Shown in pieces: positions 52,832 to 60,187 of a stretch of DNA of 64,000 nucleotides (its first letter is position 1; every line of letters starts with the position of its first letter). Below the pieces are notes generated by a model that saw only the letters and a program-made list of their open reading frames with translations, did not search any database and had not been told where the DNA came from. Source of the stretch: JAXGMV01 sp040768445. Lineage in GTDB: Bacteria > Chloroflexota > Anaerolineae > Anaerolineales > Anaerolineaceae. The position numbers and the translations under genes were made by a program. The stretch is from assembly GCA_040768445.1 (NCBI GenBank), contig JAXGMV010000001.1:620001-684000 (forward strand). The letters are read 5' to 3'.

Positions 52832-54174
52832 ACAAAATTTACACAGCACTCCGCCAGCCCTATTTACGCACCGGCCTGATCTTTGGACTGTTCCTGGCGG
52901 TGGTCAAGCTGGTCAATATCCTGCTCATCCGGCAGGGCATTTTCACACACCTGCCGTGGACCTTCCCGTTTTCAGTAGCAAAACTCCATCTGCAGGCACC
53001 CAACCTGCTGTTGGCACTGCTATTCCTGCTGGCGGCGTTGACTGCCGTCCTGTTTAGCTGCCACATCCGTTCGACTGCTGCGGCCGTCCTGATCGGCTTT
53101 GGTCTCATCCTGCTCGGGTCGCTTTCCCAGGGTGGGTTTGAGAAGGCTTTCATCCAACCCTTCACTGCCTCGGGTGTCCAGTACTATCACGACGCGCTGG
53201 GGGTCAGTGACGGCGCCACCTTCCTCAACACGTTCAATGACATCCAGCCAGCGCTGGGGATACACGCCCGCACCCACCCGCCCTTTGCCGTGCTGACGCA
53301 TTACTGGCTGCTGCTTGGCGGCACTGAACCCGCTCTGCTTTCTGCCGTCTTCTCACTTGCTGCACTACTGTCGCTGGCAGTACTGGCCGTTATGCTCAGC
53401 TGGCTGAACACGCCGCGCCGCCGGCAATACCGCCTGGTTCTGTTAACAGCCCTGCTACCGGCAGTGAACATATACAGCATCGTCAGCCTAGACGGGGTGA
53501 TCTTGCTCTTTGCCACACTGTACCTGGCAGGCATGGCTGCCTGGGTGGCCGGCAAGCATCCCCTGCTCGTCCTGAGCCTGCTCACCATCGGCCTTGCCGG
53601 CATGAACCTGCTTTCGTTCGGCGGTCTGTTCCTGTTTGCCCTCGGTGGATTATACGGGCTGTACCAGTTGCATGCCCACAAACACAGCAGTTTCCTGAAG
53701 CTTTATATAGCATCTGCGGTCGTCTGTGCGTTGGTACTGCTGCTGTTGTATTTCAGCTTCGGCTACAACCACGTTCAGGCATTTCTGACTGCCAGCGCCA
53801 TTGAGAACCCGGGCGGCTTTACGCTGTTGTGGAATCCCATGCGCTATCTCGTTACCCGTTTTGAGGGCATCATCGAAGTGCTGGTGTTCCTTGGCCTGCC
53901 AGCAGCCGGCTTCCTGCTGCACCGCGGCACCTGGCATAAATCCCACCTGAGCACGCCCGGTAGCTCCCTGGCACTGTCTGCCCTGACAGTCTTCCTGCTG
54001 ATGCTGCTGACCGGTGCTTATCAAACCGGTGAGACCGCCCGCGCCGGGCTGTTCTTATATCCCTTCTTCATCCTGCTGCTGAATAATACCTTTCAAGCGG
54101 ACCTCAAGCCGCTTATGCTCCTCACCGCCCTGCAGACGGCAGTGATGCAGGGGCTGTGGTCGTTTTTCTGGTAA
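52828..54174 (+). CDS. Polytopic membrane protein of glycan cluster
   Basis: A 448-residue protein with 11-12 helices. The outer loop after the third helix holds YYHDALGVSD and LGIHARTHPPFAVLTHY (~122-158). The acidic and His residues in a first large loop fit a GT-C glycosyltransferase (PMT/ArnT-like), but I cannot assign a family with confidence. It starts inside the end of the UPF0104-type gene, so the two are coupled. Next gene begins 9 bases on. Confidence 0.6.
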   Translation: MNKIYTALRQPYLRTGLIFGLFLAVVKLVNILLIRQGIFTHLPWTFPFSVAKLHLQAPNLLLALLFLLAALTAVLFSCHIRSTAAAVLIGFGLILLGSLSQGGFEKAFIQPFTASGVQYYHDALGVSDGATFLNTFNDIQPALGIHARTHPPFAVLTHYWLLLGGTEPALLSAVFSLAALLSLAVLAVMLSWLNTPRRRQYRLVLLTALLPAVNIYSIVSLDGVILLFATLYLAGMAAWVAGKHPLLVLSLLTIGLAGMNLLSFGGLFLFALGGLYGLYQLHAHKHSSFLKLYIASAVVCALVLLLLYFSFGYNHVQAFLTASAIENPGGFTLLWNPMRYLVTRFEGIIEVLVFLGLPAAGFLLHRGTWHKSHLSTPGSSLALSALTVFLLMLLTGAYQTGETARAGLFLYPFFILLLNNTFQADLKPLMLLTALQTAVMQGLWSFFW

Positions 54175-54183
54175 ACTGGCACT

Positions 54184-55800
54184 ATGCAAAAATTCACCCG
54201 ACATAAATCAACCATCCTGTTGAGCCTCGTCCTGCTGGGACTGATGCTGCTGGCATTCTTCAACCGCTTCATCCAGGACGACGCCTTCATCAGCTTCAGG
54301 TATGCCCAAAACCTGGTTCAGCAAGGCGAGCTAACCTGGAACCCTGGCGAAACCGACAGGGTGGAGGGATACACCAACTTCCTGTGGACGCTGTTGATGG
54401 CAGTACCGCATTTGCTGGGCATTAACCCGGTGACTTTTTCAATGGCGCTCGGCTTGCTGTGTGCCTTCGGTTCATTCATCACCTTCTGGCACCTCAGTGC
54501 GTATATCCTTAAGGATTTCAACTATCGTCTGCTGGCACTGGTCCTGCTGGGGACCAATTACACCTTCAGTGCCTACGCCACCGGCGGGCTGGAAACACAA
54601 CTGCAGGCGTTACTCATCCTGCTCGGCACACTGATCACCTTAAGACTGACGCTTGATGGTAAAACAGCATCTCCCCGCAGCCTGGCAGCCCTGTCCATCC
54701 TGGCTGCGCTGGCACTACTCACCCGTTTGGACTCAGCCTTGCCCTTTGCCGTCCTGTACGCCGCCATCGGGCTGCACCTGCTCATGCTAAAACTGCCACC
54801 CCGCAAGACTGTTGGTAACATTCTCATAGCAGTCCTGCCGGCCGCATTGATACTCGGTGTATGGTTTGCCTGGAAGCTTTCTTATTACGGCGACCTGCTG
54901 CCCAATACCTTTTATGCCAAGACCGGCGGGCTTTCATATAACGCTATCTATAACGGCATATTCTATTTGTATAAATATGCCCACTCATACCTGCTGATCC
55001 CCTTTGCCATCCTGTTCTTGTTCTATGGTCCCCGCCTGGCACGCCGCCCAGTCCTGTGGCTGCTGATCGCCATGACGGGCATTTGGCTGTTGTACATCGT
55101 TTACGTGGGTGGCGACTTTATGGAATTTCGCTTCCTTGTCCCCATCATTCCCTTCATTACACTGCTCATCACCGCCCTCATCCAGCTGATCAGCTCACAA
55201 GAGGTCAAATACACCCTGGTGATCCTGATGCTGGCTGGCAGTTTTCATCACCAGCAGACCTTCACCTTCATCAACGGCATCGAACCAGTGGACATCCTGG
55301 AAGGCCACCTGACCAAGCCAGGCGAGAACTGGGTCGGTGCTGGCAAGACATTAGCAGCCTTGTTCCCTGACAAAGATGACCCGGTGGTGATCGCCGTCTC
55401 GGCTGCCGGCGCCATCCCCTACTACTCGCAGCTGCCAACTGTAGATGTGCTTGGTTTAAATGACAAATGGATTGCCCGCGAGGGCGTCACGGCTTCCAAA
55501 CGGGCGGGGCATCAAAAACGTCCCACCCTGGATTACCTGCTGCAGCGAGAGGTTAACCTGGTGATCGCCTACCCGCTGGTGCAGGAAAACACACCTGTGA
55601 TGATTGAAACAGCTGATGACCTCAAACGCTTCTTCCTGCACGGTGACCTGAGCCACCTGCCCGTGGACGCCGTGGTGCTTGAGATCCCTGTCGCAGACGG
55701 CTACAGCCTGCAAACGCTCTACCTCACCCCGCACCCGGCGGTTGAGCGGTTGATCGCCGAACGGGGGCTGATCACGCACGAGATTGTACTGAATCGCTGA
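54184..55800 (+). CDS. GT-C type membrane glycosyltransferase, AftB-like
   Basis: A 538-residue protein with about ten helices. The first outer loop has FIQDDAFISFRYAQNLVQQG and EGYTNFLWTLLM (~23-64). Its DDAF pair is the usual catalytic signature of GT-C enzymes that use polyprenyl-phosphate sugars, as in AftB-type arabinofuranosyltransferases. GGDFMEFRFLVP (~308-319) is a second family block. A soluble C-terminal domain (~360-538) may bind the acceptor. Part of the membrane protein cluster. Confidence 0.78.
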   Translation: MQKFTRHKSTILLSLVLLGLMLLAFFNRFIQDDAFISFRYAQNLVQQGELTWNPGETDRVEGYTNFLWTLLMAVPHLLGINPVTFSMALGLLCAFGSFITFWHLSAYILKDFNYRLLALVLLGTNYTFSAYATGGLETQLQALLILLGTLITLRLTLDGKTASPRSLAALSILAALALLTRLDSALPFAVLYAAIGLHLLMLKLPPRKTVGNILIAVLPAALILGVWFAWKLSYYGDLLPNTFYAKTGGLSYNAIYNGIFYLYKYAHSYLLIPFAILFLFYGPRLARRPVLWLLIAMTGIWLLYIVYVGGDFMEFRFLVPIIPFITLLITALIQLISSQEVKYTLVILMLAGSFHHQQTFTFINGIEPVDILEGHLTKPGENWVGAGKTLAALFPDKDDPVVIAVSAAGAIPYYSQLPTVDVLGLNDKWIAREGVTASKRAGHQKRPTLDYLLQREVNLVIAYPLVQENTPVMIETADDLKRFFLHGDLSHLPVDAVVLEIPVADGYSLQTLYLTPHPAVERLIAERGLITHEIVLNR

Positions 55801-55916
55801 TCCAGATTCACTCCAATAACCAGGATTTAAGTCAAGATTTAGAATAACAATGCATTATTATGTTAGACTTGCCATATGCAAAATTCTGGTGTTGCCACGG
55901 CTCGAGGTGCATAACC

Positions 55917-57272
55917 GTGATTGCGGCACACACCCGCCTTTCCAAACAAGAAATCTTCCCCTTATTCATAGCAACCACCTTGGTTATGCTGTCGCGCCTG
56001 CCTTTTCTATCTCCCAGCTATGGGCGTGATCCGGATGCTTATCGGGTGGTGATGGTAGCCCGCCAAATCGCTGAAACCGGCGATTACACTGCATCCAGGC
56101 TGCCGGGTTACCCCCTGCATGAGTACCTGCTGGCCTTCACCCCCGCCAAAGATGATCCCTTTACATCCAACGCCCTGACGGCAGTTTCCTCAGTGATTGC
56201 CTTTGTGTTCTTTGCTCTCATCCTGCGCTATTTCAAGGTCAAACCCTACCTGCTGCTGTCTCTCGCTTTTGCGGCTGTGCCGGTGATCTATATCAACAGC
56301 GTCACCACTATGGACTACATGTTTGCCCTGGCATGCATGCTCGCCAGCCTGTATTTCACCCTGCTCAACCGACCCATTTTGGCAGGGCTATTGCTGGGCC
56401 TGGCAATCGGCTTTCGAATCACCTCCGGGGCACTGCTGCTGCCGTTGGCATACTGGCTGGTCTCAGTCAGCAGCTTCAAGCGGGCAGTCAAGCCCCTGCT
56501 GAAGCTTGGCATTACCGCTGGTATCGTTTCACTGGTCGTCTACCTGCCGGTTCTTAATAGTTATGGGCTCAACTTCTTTACGTTTTACGACATAAAATCT
56601 TACCCCCCGCTGTTGGAGTTTATCAGCCTGGCTGTCACCAAGGTGTGGGAAACGTTTGGTACCTTGGGAGTGGCCGCAGCTGCCGCAGCCGTCCTTATTG
56701 CCTTAAAAAATGAAAGTCCATTTAGAGATCAATCTGAGCGAATAAGAATTGCAGTGATGTGTGTTCTGGGAATTGCTATATTCGTTATAGCGTTTCTGCG
56801 CCTGCCTTTGGAAGCTGCTTACATGATACCAATCGTCCCATTTGTTCTGCTGCTGATTGGGCTGATTTTACCAAAGCATCTGATCGCAGCCCTGTCCATT
56901 GTCCTGCTCATCGCGCCTTTCGTGACGATCAGCACCGGCGGCATATCCCTGAATGGCCCGATCATCCATGACCACAAAATACGCGCAGATGAGGTTGAGA
57001 TGGTTGACCGGGTGCTTAACATGGTGCATAAGCTGCCCGAAGGCTCGGTAATTGTAGCCGGTACGCTTCTGCCTGAAATTGAAGTGCGGGAATACGGGAT
57101 GCAGGACGATGCCCATGAACTGTTATACCTGGTCGACTCAGAAGAGGTATTCCGGCAATATGATAATGCCAACAGGCAGGTTTACTACATACCTGGCATG
57201 GAATCGTTCAACAGGCGCATCTATGGGATTGACCTGGCCGCATTGGGTGCGCAACCTCTGTCGCTGGACTAA
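55917..57272 (+). CDS. Polytopic membrane protein, putative GT-C glycosyltransferase
   Basis: A 451-residue protein with GTG start at 55917 supported by GAGGTG 7 bases upstream; an ATG at 55860 has none. About ten helices. SYGRDPDAYRVVMVARQIAE (first outer loop, ~33-52) and PGYPLHEYLLAF (~62-73) give the Asp/Glu-containing loop typical of GT-C enzymes. The C-terminal ~90 residues form a small soluble domain. Last gene of the 49.7-57.3 kb cluster, though separated from the previous gene by 116 bases that could hold a promoter. Confidence 0.65.
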   Translation: MIAAHTRLSKQEIFPLFIATTLVMLSRLPFLSPSYGRDPDAYRVVMVARQIAETGDYTASRLPGYPLHEYLLAFTPAKDDPFTSNALTAVSSVIAFVFFALILRYFKVKPYLLLSLAFAAVPVIYINSVTTMDYMFALACMLASLYFTLLNRPILAGLLLGLAIGFRITSGALLLPLAYWLVSVSSFKRAVKPLLKLGITAGIVSLVVYLPVLNSYGLNFFTFYDIKSYPPLLEFISLAVTKVWETFGTLGVAAAAAAVLIALKNESPFRDQSERIRIAVMCVLGIAIFVIAFLRLPLEAAYMIPIVPFVLLLIGLILPKHLIAALSIVLLIAPFVTISTGGISLNGPIIHDHKIRADEVEMVDRVLNMVHKLPEGSVIVAGTLLPEIEVREYGMQDDAHELLYLVDSEEVFRQYDNANRQVYYIPGMESFNRRIYGIDLAALGAQPLSLD

Positions 57273-57282
57273 CGCCAGAACC

Positions 57283-57726
57283 TCACGCGGAGTGCCGGTA
57301 CATCTCCGGTATGACCCTGCCGTCACTCTCGTTGTTCCAGATCAGCGATGTCACCAGCCACTCACCGTCCACTTCCATCATCTGCACCGAGTTGATGCCA
57401 GCATCAAACGACTCAGGGTCGTCCACTCTGTGACGTGACTCGTAGGTGGAGAAGCGCTGGGCAATTTTACCGAAGCGCTCAGTTCGGCTGGCAATTTCCT
57501 TCTCCTGGAAGGAAGCGATCCGGCCGGCCTCAATCGCCCCGCCAAAGCGTTCGATGTAGCCTTCCACCGTCACCACGCCCGGTGTCTCACCGCTGTTGTT
57601 GATCAGCCGCGCCCCGTCAAAAAAGATGGCGCGCAGGGTGGCAAAATCGGGCTTTCCGCCCGGCTCAAAACTGATGCACCCGTACAGCTTGCGTACCAGT
57701 TCCTCTATTTTTTCTTCTGCTGTCAT
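57283..57726 (-). CDS. SnoaL/NTF2-like protein
   Basis: A 147-residue small alpha+beta protein. ATG 57726 has AAGGAG 7 bases before it; the longer frame to 57774 does not. The first helix, the DFATLRAIFFDGARLI turn and the last strands VQMMEVDGEWLVTSLIWN fit the NTF2-like/SnoaL-like cone fold. This fold serves as a small-molecule pocket or stress-related binding protein. No catalytic pair is evident. Convergent with the membrane cluster. Confidence 0.78.
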   Translation of the reverse strand: MTAEEKIEELVRKLYGCISFEPGGKPDFATLRAIFFDGARLINNSGETPGVVTVEGYIERFGGAIEAGRIASFQEKEIASRTERFGKIAQRFSTYESRHRVDDPESFDAGINSVQMMEVDGEWLVTSLIWNNESDGRVIPEMYRHSA

Positions 57727-57813
57727 GTTATTCTCCTTCACTGTCCATGTGATGCTTAACCAAAAAGCAGGCAAGGGTTAGCCCTGTGCCTGCTCACTGC
57801 CATTTTCACCTTA

Positions 57814-58905
57814 TTATCCGGGGTACTCGTCAAACAGCTTGCCCCACGGACTCTCCTGCTTCCACTGTTCCACCACCTTTTTCCCCTTCACCGGATACCA
57901 GAAGTGGTCGTGGTAATACTCGCTGGCGAAGATGAAGATGTTGACCAGCGGGGTGTGGAATAATAATTTCTGGAAGACCTTCAGCGGGGTGCGCCACAGC
58001 AGCATGCCGGTGCCGGTGCCCAGATTGACGCCCACCTTGAAGTTCCAGCGCTCATTCCCAAGCTCGGGCATACCCACCAGCTCGATCTGGCGCGGGTCGC
58101 CCTGCCCCAGACCCTGCTCGGTGGCCTTGGCAATATAGCGGATCTTGAGCGGGTCGAAGCCCATCAACTGCGCCGCTACGGCGTCAATCGCCACCTGGTC
58201 TGTAGATGCCAGGATGATATCCTTTTGGTGCGGCACCAGCGTGCGCGGACCCGGCCCGCTGCCGGCGGTGGTGCCATCCATGGTGGCAAACACGCCGCTG
58301 TGAATCTCCTTCTGTATGGCGAGCAGGTCCACCAGTGTGTCATGGATCCAGGTGTGGGTGTAGTGCCGGTTGACGTTCAGCAGCCCGCCAAAGGCGTTCT
58401 TCATCGCACCGGTCGTGACGGTATAGCTGTGCGTCTTGACCGTCGGCAGGTGGATGATATTCTTGCCAATGAAGAAATCCGGGATGCGGATGCCGTCCGG
58501 GAAGATGTGATCCAGCACCAGCATCTTTGCCTTCGGTTTGATATCCACCCATTTCATATCTTCGTCTTTGAAGTTGTACTTCTTGGGGATACCGTACTTC
58601 TCCAGCACCGGTCCGTACTTGTTGTAGCGGTCGCCCAGGTCGGCAATGGTGACCACTGTCTTGTTGTGCACGTCCACAATATCGTTGAATCCGGAAGCCT
58701 GCAGAGCCTGGATGGTGCCCTCCAGCTGCCAGGGGGTGGTGTTGGCGCCCGGGTAGAGCAGGTGCCAGGTGATGTTGTCCTTCAGGATGGTGGTGGCTGA
58801 AGGGTCAAGCGCGTCTTTCATGCCGGCCAGCTCGCACAGGCGCTGGTAGTCCTGCAGGACAGTCTCAGGCTTGGTGCGTAGAATGGCGACTTTGGATTTT
58901 TGCAT
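57814..58905 (-). CDS. DUF362 domain protein
   Basis: A 363-residue protein. The DUF362 core includes ILKDNITWHLLYPGANTTPW (~41-60) and KNIIHLPTVKTHSYTVTTGA plus MKNAFGGLLNVNRHYTH (~149-185). The late block DQVAIDAVAAQLMGFDPLKI (~233-252) also fits. There is no ferredoxin-like Cys cluster, which many DUF362 proteins carry. The function of the family is unclear; some members work in Fe-S or nickel-cofactor contexts. It may be cotranscribed with the SnoaL-like gene 87 bases downstream. Confidence 0.85.
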   Translation of the reverse strand: MQKSKVAILRTKPETVLQDYQRLCELAGMKDALDPSATTILKDNITWHLLYPGANTTPWQLEGTIQALQASGFNDIVDVHNKTVVTIADLGDRYNKYGPVLEKYGIPKKYNFKDEDMKWVDIKPKAKMLVLDHIFPDGIRIPDFFIGKNIIHLPTVKTHSYTVTTGAMKNAFGGLLNVNRHYTHTWIHDTLVDLLAIQKEIHSGVFATMDGTTAGSGPGPRTLVPHQKDIILASTDQVAIDAVAAQLMGFDPLKIRYIAKATEQGLGQGDPRQIELVGMPELGNERWNFKVGVNLGTGTGMLLWRTPLKVFQKLLFHTPLVNIFIFASEYYHDHFWYPVKGKKVVEQWKQESPWGKLFDEYPG

Positions 58906-59138
58906 GGTTTACCTCTTCATTTTTTTGTTCATTGCTGAGTAAGATTTTACTGTAATTTCACCTGAATTTCCAGCACTGTCAAACGGAATGGGCGTAAACT
59001 CTGTCTCCCGTCTCAATAATTGACAAAACCAGACGCCTGACTGATAATTGGGCAAATACTTCTTTGGTGTGGTGTAGCTATTATCCCAATTTGTGACACT
59101 CACCAAAACTCACTATAAATTGAAAAGGCACTGGCATT

Positions 59139-59882
59139 ATGAAAATTAGTAAAGAGTTAGCGCGCCTGCACGCTCGCTGTTTAACGCATCACGATGAGAC
59201 TGACCCACACAAACCCTCGTCCAACCTGGCAGATATCATCCTGGGCGGGCAGGATGGGCTGGTTAATGTGCTCGGCATCATCCTCGGTATCGCCGCTGCA
59301 ACCGGTGACCCCCGAATTGTCATCGTTGCAGGTTTGTCAGCCACTTTCGCTGAATCGGTTTCAATGGCCGCCGTTGCATACACCTCCACGCTGGCGGATG
59401 CAGATTTTTATGAAAGCGAGCGCGAGCGTGAATACCGCCATATCAGGGAAGTGCCGGCCATTGAGAAGGAAGAAGTTCGCCAAATTTATGAACTAAAAGG
59501 CTTTAAAGGCGACCTTTTGGATAAGATAGTTGACACGATCACTGCCAACCAGGACATCTGGGTGGCGGTAATGATGGCTGAAGAGCACATGCTTACACCC
59601 ATCGACCGCAGCACGGCATTAAAATCTGCGCTGGTGGTAGGCATCTCAGCCATTGTCGGCTCACTGCTGCCAATTATCCCATTTTTCATATTTGATGTTG
59701 CCACCAGCATGTGGCTTTCAGTTGCACTCACGGCACTGATACTGTTTATCGTGGGAGTCTACAAAGCCAAAGTTACCGTTGGCAAGCCAGGGCGCAGCGG
59801 TCTGGAGATGGCATTAATCGGCACCGTCAGTGCAATGATAGGTTACCTGGTTGGCCTTATCCTCAAGGTGCCGGCAGTGTAA
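59139..59882 (+). CDS. VIT1/CCC1-family metal transporter
   Basis: A 247-residue protein. Helix 1 carries LADIILGGQDGLVNVLGIIL (~29-48). The second helix is ATFAESVSMAAVAY (~68-81) with conserved Glu and Met, followed by a charged cytoplasmic metal-binding loop (~85-150) rich in Glu (EREREYRHIREVPAIEKEEV). Three more helices complete it. The family moves Fe2+ or Mn2+ out of the cytoplasm or into storage. The start codon has only a weak upstream purine stretch. It is followed by the leader region of the ABC-F gene. Confidence 0.88.
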   Translation: MKISKELARLHARCLTHHDETDPHKPSSNLADIILGGQDGLVNVLGIILGIAAATGDPRIVIVAGLSATFAESVSMAAVAYTSTLADADFYESEREREYRHIREVPAIEKEEVRQIYELKGFKGDLLDKIVDTITANQDIWVAVMMAEEHMLTPIDRSTALKSALVVGISAIVGSLLPIIPFFIFDVATSMWLSVALTALILFIVGVYKAKVTVGKPGRSGLEMALIGTVSAMIGYLVGLILKVPAV

Positions 59883-59895
59883 CAAACCTCAACCC

Positions 59896-59923
59896 TTGAC
59901 CGTCTTAGTAACAATGGTAAAAT
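59896..59923 (+). promoter_or_regulatory. Promoter for the ABC-F leader transcript
   Basis: TTGACC (59896-59901), 16-base spacer, TAAAAT (59918-59923). It sits just after the transporter gene stop and about 25-30 bases before the leader ORF. The hexamers are nearly the same as those upstream of the rsgA leader. Confidence 0.6.
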
Positions 59924-59950
59924 AATCCCATCATGAATAAAGGAACAGCA

Positions 59951-60034
59951 ATGGCTCAATTGGTTCTCAGCGCAGTTTTTGTGATCGCCGCCAGCAGCGG
60001 GAGTGGTTCTGCTGTGCCGGAGTGTGCCTGTTAA
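59951..60034 (+). CDS. 27-residue leader peptide ORF upstream of ABC-F gene
   Basis: ATG 59951 is preceded by AAAGGA (59939-59944) with 6-base spacing. The product starts MAQLVLSAVFVIAASSG and ends SAVPECAC: a hydrophobic helix, then Ser/Gly, then a Cys-rich tail. An upstream in-frame ATG at 59933 would add six residues. Two intrinsic terminators follow before the ABC-F gene. Leader peptides with terminators control several antibiotic-resistance ABC-F genes by ribosome stalling. Translation is inferred only from the ribosome-binding site and position. Confidence 0.58.
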   Translation: MAQLVLSAVFVIAASSGSGSAVPECAC

Positions 60035-60057
60035 CCGTTTATCTATGCGAATAGCTG

Positions 60058-60094
60058 ACCGGCTGCGGAGCACCCTCACCGCCGCCGGTTTTTT
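60058..60094 (+). terminator. First leader terminator upstream of ABC-F gene
   Basis: ACCGGC (60058-60063) pairs with GCCGGT (60084-60089) and GCGG (60065-60068) with CCGC (60079-60082). Six T follow. It starts 24 bases after the leader ORF stop. Confidence 0.8.
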
Positions 60095-60104
60095 ATGCCA
60101 GTCG

Positions 60105-60140
60105 CCGGCCGCGGGTTGTCTAAAGGCCGGTTTTTCTTTT
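60105..60140 (+). terminator. Second leader terminator upstream of ABC-F gene
   Basis: CCGGCC (60105-60110) pairs with GGCCGG (60125-60130) across a 14-base loop. TTTTTCTTTT follows. It ends 47 bases before the ABC-F start codon, so read-through of both terminators is needed unless an unseen promoter lies at 60141-60187. Confidence 0.78.
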
Positions 60141-60187
60141 CCGGCTGTCGTGAGATAATTAGGCTGCATTAGATTTTGGAGTTTTAA

